A stretch of DNA of 13,196 bases from an uncultured Clostridia bacterium (GCA_934463455.1 CAKSJU010000061.1:1-13196); one strand, 5' to 3'. Shown: positions 1 through 7,255, numbered from the stretch's first letter. Numbers and translations are program-made. The notes: generated by a model from the sequence alone, not told the origin.

Positions 1-15
1 TATACCGCTTTTCTT

Positions 16-612
16 TCACATTTGCTTGGAACGAATGTATTTCTCTATTATCTCAGTCGTTGCCTCTATGCCTATACGGCTGCTGTTTATTGAAAGCTCG
101 TAGTTTCGGGAATCTCCCCATTTACTTTTGCAGTAATGGTTGTGGTAGAGCTTTCTTTTTTTATTGTTTTTGATTATCATTTGCTCGGCTTCTTTTGAGG
201 ATAAATGATAAAGCTCCGAAATATGTTCTATTTTTTTATCCATATCTCCGAGAATGAATATTGTTGTCAGGCAATCATATTCTTTGAGAATTTCTTCCGC
301 GCAGCGTCCCACAATTACAAAGGATTCGCCGCTTTCCGCTTTCTTTTTGATATAATCAAACTGAATACGCGCGATATTTTCCTCGGGTGAATTGCTGAAA
401 CCGTTGACATTTCGTGAAAAAAGCTTGTTTTTCGGAATTTCATCATATTTTTCAAGCTCTTTTACATCAAGATTTTTCAGTTCGGCAATATTTTTTAAAA
501 TATTACTGTCATACAATTCCACATTAAATCTTTTTGCAAGCTCCTCGGCAATAATATGCCCGCAGCTCCCGAATTCACGTCCCAGTGAAATGATTAGCTG
601 TTTGTTTTCCAT
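16..612 (-). CDS. Cytidylate kinase-like family protein
   Basis: The 198-residue protein matches the cytidylate kinase-like family (AAA_26 type), P-loop proteins of unproven substrate common in Clostridia. The N-terminus has the family signature around residues 7-18: beta strand LIISL, then GREFGSCGHIIAEELA, a degenerate nucleotide-binding loop. Most relatives read GSGGR there; this one reads GSCGH. A second strand, FVIVGRCAEEIL, lies near residues 98-109. The C-terminal part carries the typical segment with YCKSKWGDSRNYELSI followed by a Ser-Ser-Arg-Ile-Gly stretch. The ATG has AAAGGAAG about 7 nt upstream. It is the last gene of the rho-proBA-transporter series, 16 nt after the transporter stop. 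By family it should bind a nucleotide and may phosphorylate a small molecule; the true substrate is unknown. It is not the essential Cmk, which has a canonical GxxGxGK loop. Confidence 0.85.
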   Translation of the reverse strand: MENKQLIISLGREFGSCGHIIAEELAKRFNVELYDSNILKNIAELKNLDVKELEKYDEIPKNKLFSRNVNGFSNSPEENIARIQFDYIKKKAESGESFVIVGRCAEEILKEYDCLTTIFILGDMDKKIEHISELYHLSSKEAEQMIIKNNKKRKLYHNHYCKSKWGDSRNYELSINSSRIGIEATTEIIEKYIRSKQM

Positions 613-628
613 AACAATCTTCCTTTCA

Positions 629-1987
629 TTATAAATATCTCATCCAAACGAATGCCGTAGAAATAACAAGCACTATAACGGTTGCCGGAACCATATATTT
701 ACAATATCTTCCCCAGCCTACGGTATAACCCTCCTTTGCAGCAACAGACATTCCCACAACGTTTGCCGATGCGCCTATCGGTGTTGCGCTGCCTCCTATA
801 TCGGTACCCATCGAAAGCGACCACGCAAGCATGTCAAGCCCGACTCCCTGTGCTGCTGCAAGACTTTGAACTACCGGAATCATTGTTGCCGCAAACGGAA
901 TATTATCGATAAACGCACTTGCAATTCCCGAAATCCATATAATTATCGCAACCATTAAATACATATTCCCGCCGCTCACTTTTCCTATGAAATCGGCAAC
1001 AATTTTAAGTATTCCCGTTTGCTCCAAACCTCCGACAACAACAAAAAGTCCGATAAAGAAAAGCAAAGTTTTGTAATCAAGCTTTTTAATAAGATACAAA
1101 GCGTCTTTACCTGCCGCGATAAGAGTAACCGCCGCAATAAACAAACCGATTGCAGCAACCGTAAACCCAGTCTGCGCATGTGTCACCAAAAGCACCACAG
1201 CAACAGCAAAAATTACCGCACTCAAAGCAAATCCGCGCTTATCGGTAATCGCATCCTTCGGCGAAGGAAAATCTCCTATTACTCCCACCGAAGCCGCTTC
1301 CTTTTGGGAAAGCTTTTTGCGGAAGCAAAAATAGAAATATATTACCGTGAACACCAGCGAAACTCCCGCAATCACACCCGTATTCGAAATAAAATCTCCG
1401 AAAGAATAGCCGAGCGATGTTCCGATTATAATATTTGGCGGATCTCCGCACATTGTCGCCGAGCCGCCGAGATTTGCACAGAACACCTCCGCCAAAACCA
1501 TGGGAATAGGGTCAAATTTCAGCATTTGTGCCAATTCAACAGTAACCGCTGCCAAAAACAAAATAACTGTAATACTGTCTATAAACATCGAAAGGAATGC
1601 CGACATAAGCATAAATGTTATTAAAATCGGAACTACTCTGTAATGAACAAGATTTGCAATAGCTATGCAAAGCCATCTGAAAAATCCCGATTTTGCCATT
1701 CCCTCTACCATAATCATCATTCCGGCAATAAATATAATCGTTGCCCAGTTAATACCCGTTGACGTCTCCGAGCCGGAGCCGGTTGTATGCCAAAACTCTG
1801 CCGTAAATATATTATGTAAATTAAGTGTTTCGACAATTGCGCCAATGCTGTGCATTCCCAATCCGAAAACAAAAACAAAGGTTGCAAGTGCACAGCCGAG
1901 TGTAACATAATGTCTTTCTATTTTATCCGTTATAATAAGAGCGAACATCAATACAAATACCGATACCGCCAAGATTTGTGCCGCCAT
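629..1987 (-). CDS. ArsB/NhaD-type ion transporter (ion transporter superfamily)
   Basis: A 452-residue polytopic membrane protein with about 11-12 hydrophobic segments along its whole length. Two half-repeats show the re-entrant hairpin signatures of the ArsB/NhaD/CitM group: GGSATMCGDPPNIIIG at residues 174-189 and GGSATPIGASANVVG at 398-412. DNIPF at 361-365 precedes the second. A charged cytoplasmic stretch near residues 222-252 separates the halves. Family members export arsenite, exchange Na+ for H+, or take up carboxylates. Substrate cannot be read from sequence, and no ars regulator or arsenate reductase lies nearby, so arsenite resistance is not favoured. It begins 18 nt after proA, with GAAAGGAA about 8 nt before the ATG. 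Sitting with proline synthesis genes makes a Na+/H+ or osmotic role a reasonable guess only. Confidence 0.85.
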   Translation of the reverse strand: MAAQILAVSVFVLMFALIITDKIERHYVTLGCALATFVFVFGLGMHSIGAIVETLNLHNIFTAEFWHTTGSGSETSTGINWATIIFIAGMMIMVEGMAKSGFFRWLCIAIANLVHYRVVPILITFMLMSAFLSMFIDSITVILFLAAVTVELAQMLKFDPIPMVLAEVFCANLGGSATMCGDPPNIIIGTSLGYSFGDFISNTGVIAGVSLVFTVIYFYFCFRKKLSQKEAASVGVIGDFPSPKDAITDKRGFALSAVIFAVAVVLLVTHAQTGFTVAAIGLFIAAVTLIAAGKDALYLIKKLDYKTLLFFIGLFVVVGGLEQTGILKIVADFIGKVSGGNMYLMVAIIIWISGIASAFIDNIPFAATMIPVVQSLAAAQGVGLDMLAWSLSMGTDIGGSATPIGASANVVGMSVAAKEGYTVGWGRYCKYMVPATVIVLVISTAFVWMRYL

Positions 1988-2005
1988 TTTTAAAGTTCCT
2001 TTCCG

Positions 2006-3262
2006 TTATTTCCTTATTTGTCCGTCGCCGTGAATAATATATTTTACCGAAGTAAGCTGTCTGAGCCCCATAGGTCCGCGCGCATGAATTTTTTGCGTAC
2101 TTATTCCTATTTCCGCTCCGAATCCAAACTCAAAACCATCGGTAAACCGAGTCGACGCATTCACATAAACGCACGCTGCATCAACCTCATTCAAAAACTT
2201 CTCCGCCGTTTTTAAATTATTTGTAACTATCGCCTCGGAATGCTTTGTATTATATTTGTTTATGCGGCTTATTGCTTCGTCAACTCCGTCAACCACCTTA
2301 ACCGCTATAATATAATCGTTGTATTCCTTTGACCAATCTTCTTCGGTTGCTTTATTAATATCGGGGCAGATTTTTTCACATTCCTCACAGCCTCGTACTT
2401 CAACATTATTCTCTTTTAAAAGCTTAACCATACCGGGCAGAAAAGCTTCGGCTATTTTTCTGTCCACCAAAAGCGTTTCCGCCGCATTGCATACTGACGG
2501 GCGGCTTACTTTTGCATTAATTACAATGCTTTTTGCCATTTCGAAATCGCTGTCACGGTCTACATATATATGACAATTACCGGAGCCTGTTTCTATAACC
2601 GGAACAGAGGCATTTTCCACAACGCTTCGTATAAGTGACGCTCCGCCGCGCGGAATTAACAAATCAACATATCCGTTCATCCGCATAAGCTCTGTTGCGG
2701 TTTCGCGCTTAGTATCCTCAATCAGATTAAGCGTTCCCTCCGGAATTCCTGCGCCGTATGCCGCTTCCTGCATAATTTTCATAAGTGCAATATTTGAATT
2801 TATCGCTTCGCTGCCGCCGCGCAGAATAACCGCATTCGAGCTTTTAAGGCACAGCACTGCCGCGTCAACCGTAACATTCGGACGTGCTTCGTATATAATG
2901 GCTATCACACCAATCGGTACACGCTTTTGACATATTTTAAGTCCGTTCGGGCGTTCCCACTCTTCGGTAATTTCTCCGATAGGGTCGGGAAGGTCGATTA
3001 CCTTTCTGACTCCGTCCGCAATCTGCGATATTCTCTCCTTCGTCAAGGTAAGGCGGTCAACCATCGCCTCGGATATACCTTTCTCTCTTGCATTTTCCAC
3101 ATCGCGCTTATTTTCCGAAATTATTTTTGACGCATGCTTTTCAATTGCTGCGGCAATTTCAAAAAGTGCTTTGTTTTTTGTTTCGGTATTAACACAAGCA
3201 AGCTTAAAAGAAGCTTCCTTTGCAAGTGTTCCCTTTTTTATCAATTCTTCGGTCATAACCAA
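2006..3262 (-). CDS. proA: Glutamate-5-semialdehyde dehydrogenase (gamma-glutamyl phosphate reductase)
   Basis: ProA reduces gamma-glutamyl phosphate to glutamate-5-semialdehyde with NADPH, the second step of proline synthesis; the product cyclises to the substrate of ProC, which is not in this window. The 418-residue length is normal. Visible motifs include PIGVIAIIYEARPNVTVDAA near 116-135, ILRGGSEAINSN near 146-157, and the catalytic cysteine Cys258 in KVSRPSVCNAAETLLV. The start is uncertain. A TTG at 3262 has AAAGG 8 nt upstream, good spacing. An in-frame ATG two codons later (3256) has the same Shine-Dalgarno at 14 nt. The TTG start is favoured on spacing. It follows proB after 92 nt and should work with it as an enzyme pair in the cytoplasm. 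Confidence 0.97.
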   Translation of the reverse strand: MVMTEELIKKGTLAKEASFKLACVNTETKNKALFEIAAAIEKHASKIISENKRDVENAREKGISEAMVDRLTLTKERISQIADGVRKVIDLPDPIGEITEEWERPNGLKICQKRVPIGVIAIIYEARPNVTVDAAVLCLKSSNAVILRGGSEAINSNIALMKIMQEAAYGAGIPEGTLNLIEDTKRETATELMRMNGYVDLLIPRGGASLIRSVVENASVPVIETGSGNCHIYVDRDSDFEMAKSIVINAKVSRPSVCNAAETLLVDRKIAEAFLPGMVKLLKENNVEVRGCEECEKICPDINKATEEDWSKEYNDYIIAVKVVDGVDEAISRINKYNTKHSEAIVTNNLKTAEKFLNEVDAACVYVNASTRFTDGFEFGFGAEIGISTQKIHARGPMGLRQLTSVKYIIHGDGQIRK

Positions 3263-3319
3263 TTCATCTGCCTTTCAATCCATGCTTTTCTATACTGTAC
3301 CCGTTTTCAGTGTGGCGTG

Positions 3320-3349
3320 TATGTCCCCGCCTGCAAAAGCGGGGACATA
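3320..3349 (-). repeat. Perfect GC-rich hairpin between proB and proA
   Basis: An inverted repeat with an 11-bp perfect stem (TATGTCCCCGC / GCGGGGACATA) and an 8-nt loop starts 5 nt after the proB stop. In transcript direction it is followed by CACGCCACACTG, with no U tract, so it is not a standard intrinsic terminator. It could be a 3' stabiliser or processing site that sets different levels of proB and proA RNA, or a copy of a dispersed palindromic (REP/MITE-like) element. The structure is certain; the function is not. Confidence 0.7.
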
Positions 3350-3354
3350 TTAAT

Positions 3355-4158
3355 TTATTTGTAATTTTTCGAAACAAACAATGTTCCGACTTTCTTTCCA
3401 TCCAATATATCATAAAGTGCGGAAATATTCTGCCCGTTGGCTATTATCATATGTATTCCCGCATTCACCGCGCGTTCCGCCGCTTCCACCTTTGTAATCA
3501 TTCCGCCGGTACCCTGCTTTGTGCCGCTGCCCGCCGCCATACTCTCTATTTTATGCACATCCGGCACAATATCAAGCTTTATAGCATTTTTATTGATATG
3601 CGGATCACTGTCATAGAGTCCGTCAATGTCGGAAAAAAGAACAAGCAAGTCAGCGTCTATCATATCGGCAACCATTGCCGAAAGATTATCGTTATCACCG
3701 ATTTCTATTTCATCTGCCGAAACGCTGTCGTTTTCATTGACAATCGGTATTATTCCCATATCCAAAAGCGCATTTATGGTGCTTTGCATATTTCTTTTTC
3801 TTCTCGGCACTGCAATGTCCTCGCCGGTAACCAAAATCTGTGCCACAGTATTATTATAGTCGGAAAAAAATTTATCATACAAATACATAAGCTCGCATTG
3901 TCCAACCGCGGCAGCAGCCTGTTTTTTTGCGGTATCTTTCGGTTTTTCGGCAAGTCCCAGCTTTCCCACTGCCATGCCTATTGCCCCGGAGGACACAAGA
4001 ACAATTTCCTTGCCTTGATTTTGAAGGTCGGAAAGAACTCTGGCAAGACTGTCCATAATCTGCAAATTTGTTTTACCCGTAGGATAAGTAAGAGTTGAAG
4101 TCCCGACCTTGACAACAATTCGTTTTGACTTTTTTATATCTTCATATACTTCTTTCAT
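3355..4158 (-). CDS. proB: Glutamate 5-kinase (short form without PUA domain)
   Basis: ProB phosphorylates glutamate with ATP to gamma-glutamyl phosphate, the committed and usually proline-inhibited step of proline synthesis. The protein has 267 residues and consists only of the amino-acid kinase fold. Motifs: RIVVKVGTSTLT near 13-24, VLVSSGAIGMAVGKLG near 53-68, NENDSVSADEIEIGDNDNLSA in the glutamate-binding middle region, LFSDIDGLYDSDP, and GTGGMITK near the C-terminal third. The C-terminal PUA domain of the about 367-residue E. coli enzyme is absent; this short form is a known natural variant, not a truncation, since the protein ends cleanly after the kinase fold. AGAGG lies about 9 nt before the ATG, and only 13 nt separate it from rho, so the two are almost surely cotranscribed. 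Confidence 0.97.
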   Translation of the reverse strand: MKEVYEDIKKSKRIVVKVGTSTLTYPTGKTNLQIMDSLARVLSDLQNQGKEIVLVSSGAIGMAVGKLGLAEKPKDTAKKQAAAAVGQCELMYLYDKFFSDYNNTVAQILVTGEDIAVPRRKRNMQSTINALLDMGIIPIVNENDSVSADEIEIGDNDNLSAMVADMIDADLLVLFSDIDGLYDSDPHINKNAIKLDIVPDVHKIESMAAGSGTKQGTGGMITKVEAAERAVNAGIHMIIANGQNISALYDILDGKKVGTLFVSKNYK

Positions 4159-4171
4159 TCCAATCTACCTC

Positions 4172-5479
4172 TTATTTCTTCAAATTTTTAAGCACAAGCT
4201 GTGTAAACTGTTCGTTTGTATCGGTATTGTGCATAAACTGTAAAATAACATTCATTGTATCTGCGGGAGTTTGCCTTGCAAGCTCTCCCCTTATTTTCCA
4301 TGCCGCCTCGCGTTCGTTTTCGGAAAGCAGCTTTTCTTCGTGTCTTGTTCCCGACTTTAAAACATCTATAGCCGGGAAAATTCTTCTTTCCTGAAGAGTT
4401 CTGTCCAGCTTCAGTTCCATATTGCCGGTACCTTTAAATTCCTCAAAAATCACATCGTCCATACGGCTGCCCGTTTCCACCAGGGCAGTTGCCAAAATGG
4501 TAAGGCTTCCGCCCTCCTCTATGTTTCTTGCCGCTCCGAAAAACTTCTTCGGTTTTATCAGCGCGTCCGGGTCAAGACCGCCGGAAAGCGTCCGCCCCGT
4601 CGGAGTAACAGTCAAATTATACGCTCTGGCAAGACGCGTAATCGAATCAAGCAAAATTACCACATCTTTTTTCTGCTCCACCAATCTTGACGCTCGCTCA
4701 AGCACCATTTCCGCTATTTTTGTATGATTTTCCGGAGTCTGGTCAAAGGTTGACGCAACCACTTCGCCGTCTACCGAACGCTTAAGGTCGGTAACCTCCT
4801 CCGGCCGCTCATCTATCAACAATACTATCAGATGAACTTCGGGATGATTTGCCGAGATTGACTGCGCTATCTGTTTTATAAGCGTTGTTTTTCCCGCTTT
4901 CGGCGGAGCAACAATCATGCCGCGCTGTCCTTTTCCTATCGGAGAAATTACATCTATTATTCTTGCCGCATATTTTGTTTTTTCGCCCGTTTCAAGCCGT
5001 AATTTTTCTTCGGGATAAATCGGTGTGAGACGTTCGAAATTTTTTCTCTTAAGCGCAACATCTATTCTGTCTCCGTTAATTGTTTTTACAAAAAGGAGCG
5101 GAGAATATTTATCTTCTTCCTGCGTCGGACGGCTGTCTCCGACAATTTCATCGCCTGTTTTCAAATTAAACCGGCGGATTTGTGTCGGTGATACATAAAC
5201 ATCATTTTCACTCGGACGGTAATTTTCAAATCTTAAAAATCCGAAGCCGTCCGCCATAACGTCCAAAATCCCTTTTACTTCCACAACATCGTCCGGTCTG
5301 CGGCGAACTTTTTGCTGAGGCTTTTCCTCTGCCTTTTTTTCCTGTTCGGCACGTTTTTCTCTTATTTTTTCTATCAATTCATCTTTTTTCAAAGATGAAA
5401 CCCTCGGTATTTCCAATCCGATAGCAATTTGCTTTAACTCCTCTTTTGTTTGTCGTTCAAGTTGAATTTCTTCCGCCAT
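4172..5479 (-). CDS. rho: Transcription termination factor Rho
   Basis: Rho is the hexameric RNA-dependent ATPase that ends transcription of untranslated RNA. At 435 residues it has the standard three parts. A Rho N-terminal helical domain lies at about 1-45 (RQTKEELKQIAIGLEIPRVSSLKKDELIEKI has the SAP-like pattern). A short charged linker at 40-65 is followed by a cold-shock-like RNA-binding domain at about 66-135 (ILDVMADGFGFLRFENY). The RecA-type ATPase follows, with Walker A APPKAGKTT at 191-199, Walker B VILLDSITRLAR near 274-285, and the GTGNMELKLDR segment near 350-360. GAAAGGA stands about 10 nt before the ATG. No recognisable sigma-A promoter was found directly upstream. In many relatives rho is followed by rpmE; here it is followed by proB. 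Confidence 0.98.
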   Translation of the reverse strand: MAEEIQLERQTKEELKQIAIGLEIPRVSSLKKDELIEKIREKRAEQEKKAEEKPQQKVRRRPDDVVEVKGILDVMADGFGFLRFENYRPSENDVYVSPTQIRRFNLKTGDEIVGDSRPTQEEDKYSPLLFVKTINGDRIDVALKRKNFERLTPIYPEEKLRLETGEKTKYAARIIDVISPIGKGQRGMIVAPPKAGKTTLIKQIAQSISANHPEVHLIVLLIDERPEEVTDLKRSVDGEVVASTFDQTPENHTKIAEMVLERASRLVEQKKDVVILLDSITRLARAYNLTVTPTGRTLSGGLDPDALIKPKKFFGAARNIEEGGSLTILATALVETGSRMDDVIFEEFKGTGNMELKLDRTLQERRIFPAIDVLKSGTRHEEKLLSENEREAAWKIRGELARQTPADTMNVILQFMHNTDTNEQFTQLVLKNLKK

Positions 5480-5664
5480 ATATTTTTTTCCTTTCTATGT
5501 ACTCGGGATATTATTTGTTTTTTGTATGGAATTTTAAGAATATTGATATTGCTCGAATGAAATCTTTGCAGACATAACCTTAGTGCAGATGTCTCCCGCA
5601 CAGGCTGTTGTCTGCCGGTGGATTTAAAATTGAAAACTAAAATTTCATATAAAAATTCAATACC
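5480..5664 (-). promoter_or_regulatory. rho leader with three alternative-pairing arms
   Basis: The RNA upstream of rho has three related arms, in transcript order. Arm A (5615-5609) is GCAGACA. Arm B (5594-5585) is AGACATCTGC. Arm C (5575-5568) is ATGTCTGC. A can pair with C over 7 bp, A with B over 5 bp (GCAGA/TCTGC), and B with C over 6 bp (AGACAT/ATGTCT). Only one of these can form at a time. rho is autoregulated by leader attenuation in E. coli, so a switch here is possible. No intrinsic terminator follows the arms, and the pairings are short. The complementarity is seen; regulation is inference. Confidence 0.35.
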
Positions 5665-5691
5665 GCGGCAGGAAAAAATTTTTCCTGCCGC
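5665..5691 (-). terminator. Terminator-like hairpin after the CorC-family gene
   Basis: A perfect palindrome with 13-bp arms (GCGGCAGG then A5 / T5 then CCTGCCGC) lies 42 nt after the stop of the CNNM/CBS gene and before rho. On the minus strand the tract after the stem is GGTATTGAATTTTTAT, so the U run is displaced. The palindrome is nearly symmetric and could also act from the other strand. It most likely ends or weakens the upstream transcript before the rho operon. Confidence 0.6.
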
Positions 5692-5733
5692 AATATATCA
5701 AAATGATTAAAATTATCCTGACAAATTTTCTGG

Positions 5734-7062
5734 TTACTTTTCTTCTTCCGGTTTTTGCTCCGGCGTTATATATACCAAAGCCTTAATCAACCTGTGGTCT
5801 CTTATTTCCAAGGTTTTTATGTGCATGTTATCGACGTCTATTTCAAAGCTCTCTCCGTCCTCCGGAACGGAGCCGAAAGCGTCAAACACAAATCCTCCGA
5901 AAGTATCATAGTCATCCTCCGGTATTTTTACTTTAAGCTTTTCAACAACATCGTCAATCGACGCAGAGCCTTTTATTTTCCAAGTATGAGAATCGATACG
6001 CTCGATTTCTCCCTCGTCATTTGCGGGATTTTCTCCGTCAAAATCTCCGACAAGCTGCTGAACAAGGTCATTCATCGTAACAATTCCGCTCATACCGCCG
6101 TATTCATCCACAACAATGGCAAAATTGTTTCCGCTTCTTTTCATATTTCTGAACAAAACGTCCGCCTTTATACTTTCCGGCACAAAATACGCCGGTTTTA
6201 CCGCTTCCTGAATTATTTTTTCCTTTGTACAATCCTCAAGCCGGAAATAATCCTTCGCATTCAGTATTCCGACAACATTATCCACGCTTTCGTCACAGAC
6301 CGGATATATGGAATGACGGCTTTCGTGTATTGTCCGTTCCCATTCCTCCGGAGATTCTTCAATCCACAAAAGTGACAATTCGGTACGATGAGTTGAAATT
6401 TCCCCCGCTGTAAGGTCGTCAAACTCAAACACGTTCTGAATCATTTCTTTTTCCGTTTCGTCTATGGCTCCCTTTTCGCTTCCCGCATCAACCATCATAC
6501 GTATTTCCTCTTCGGTAACCTCGTCATCATCACTGTTCGGGTCGATACCAATAAGACGCAGCACCGAATTTGTAGACAGTGTTAAAAGCCATACTATAGG
6601 CGCAAACAAATGCGAAATAAAAGTAATAAGTCCGGTAAGCGCAAGTGCAAGCTTTTCCGAATTTTTCATAGCTACTCTTTTCGGTACAAGTTCACCGAAA
6701 ATAAGAGTAAAATATGAAAGTATTAACGTAATCAAAATAACCGAAATGCTGTTAAGAGTTGACGGCGAAATACCTATTCCGGTTTTTAAAAGAGCCTCGA
6801 CAAGTATATCCGAAAAATTATCCGCCGCAAACGCACTTCCCAAAAAGCCGGACAATGTAATCGCAATTTGTATTGTAGATAAAAACTTCGCCGGCTGAGA
6901 CGTAAGCTTTCCCAAGCGCGCAGCGCGTTTATTTCCCTCTTCCGCCATTTTTGCAAGCTTGTTGTCATTGACTGAAATAACCGCTATCTCCGCACTTGCA
7001 AATACAGCGTTCAGCGCAATCAGAACAATCTGCAGCACTATCTGCCATAACACAGAATCCAT
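5734..7062 (-). CDS. CNNM/CBS/CorC-domain membrane protein, probable Mg2+ (divalent cation) exporter
   Basis: The 442-residue protein, often annotated as a hemolysin-family protein, has the three-part CorC layout. Residues 1 to about 195 form the CNNM (DUF21) membrane domain, with FASAEIAVISVN near 21-32, the LSTIQIAITLSGFLGSAFA helix near 61-79 and FGELVPKRVA. Two CBS domains follow at about 210-335, including VVDEYGGMSGIVTMNDL. A CorC_HlyC domain closes the protein at about 350-430, with TFGGFVFDAFGSVPEDGE. CBS pairs in this family bind nucleotide and report Mg2+-ATP. Bacterial members (CorC, MpfA) are linked to Mg2+ export; the hemolysin name has little functional meaning. GGAGG lies 13 nt before the ATG. 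It follows a structured leader with a small ORF and terminator. Confidence 0.92.
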   Translation of the reverse strand: MDSVLWQIVLQIVLIALNAVFASAEIAVISVNDNKLAKMAEEGNKRAARLGKLTSQPAKFLSTIQIAITLSGFLGSAFAADNFSDILVEALLKTGIGISPSTLNSISVILITLILSYFTLIFGELVPKRVAMKNSEKLALALTGLITFISHLFAPIVWLLTLSTNSVLRLIGIDPNSDDDEVTEEEIRMMVDAGSEKGAIDETEKEMIQNVFEFDDLTAGEISTHRTELSLLWIEESPEEWERTIHESRHSIYPVCDESVDNVVGILNAKDYFRLEDCTKEKIIQEAVKPAYFVPESIKADVLFRNMKRSGNNFAIVVDEYGGMSGIVTMNDLVQQLVGDFDGENPANDEGEIERIDSHTWKIKGSASIDDVVEKLKVKIPEDDYDTFGGFVFDAFGSVPEDGESFEIDVDNMHIKTLEIRDHRLIKALVYITPEQKPEEEK

Positions 7063-7113
7063 AATATATTTAATACCTCCGAAATTTTTTAGTTATTAGT
7101 TTTAAAAAGACAC

Positions 7114-7155
7114 AAAAAGGCACAGCCTGCCCGAATCATAAAAGCAGACTATGCC
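7114..7155 (-). terminator. Intrinsic terminator (attenuator) in the leader of the CorC-family gene
   Basis: On the minus strand GGCATAGTCTGC (7155-7144) pairs with GCAGGCTGTGCC (7130-7119) over 12 bp, ten Watson-Crick and two G-U. The loop is 13 nt, and T5 follows directly (7118-7114), with a second T5 at 7109-7105. It stands only about 50 nt before the CorC-family ATG and would stop RNA before that gene. Its 5' arm is codons 27-31 of the leader ORF, and that ORF's stop codon is in the loop. A ribosome finishing the ORF would therefore mask the hairpin. A weak competing stem, GCAGGU (7191-7186) with GUCUGC (7149-7144), could act as antiterminator. Confidence 0.8.
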
Positions 7156-7234
7156 GGATTTTATATGTGGAATAATACGGAAAATACCTGCAAATCAAAG
7201 AATCGTTATCCTCGTCACTGTTATCTTCGCTCAT
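7136..7234 (-). CDS. Putative 32-residue acidic leader peptide
   Basis: An ATG at 7234 preceded by AAGGA with 6 nt spacing (and GGAGG slightly further up) opens a 32-codon ORF ending in TGA at 7136. The peptide begins MSEDNSDEDND, with six acidic residues among positions 3-11. It continues with a tyrosine-rich stretch (RYFPYYSTYK, residues 16-25) and ends in a basic and then leucine-rich tail. It has no signal peptide and resembles no protein family I know. The ORF overlaps the downstream terminator exactly as leader peptides overlap attenuators. Acidic N-terminal nascent chains are known to provoke ribosome destabilisation when Mg2+ is low, and the controlled gene is a probable Mg2+ exporter. 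Translation is inferred from the ribosome binding site and layout; it has not been shown. Confidence 0.55.
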   Translation of the reverse strand: MSEDNSDEDNDSLICRYFPYYSTYKIRHSLLL

Positions 7235-7255
7235 TATAAATCCTTAACCTCCGTA

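Noticed and set aside
1019..1624. 201-codon plus-strand ORF opposite the transporter gene
   Set aside because: Antisense shadow with biased composition (Arg, Asn, Lys, Cys), no ribosome site and no recognisable domain.
629..1987. Arsenite efflux (ArsB) as the specific function of the transporter
   Set aside because: Only the superfamily fold is supported; no ArsR, ArsC or ArsA gene is nearby.
3307..3348. 13-codon ORF reading through the proB-proA hairpin
   Set aside because: It has no ribosome binding site, and its start lies inside the stem.
3310..4098. Long plus-strand ORF opposite proB
   Set aside because: Antisense shadow of proB. Its translation is rich in Cys, His and Arg with no family resemblance, while proB has full motifs.
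5534..5575. 13-codon ORF (MSAKISFEQYQYS) in the rho leader
   Set aside because: AAGG is only 2 nt from the ATG and the next purine-rich site is about 15 nt away. Kept only as a note within the rho-leader finding.
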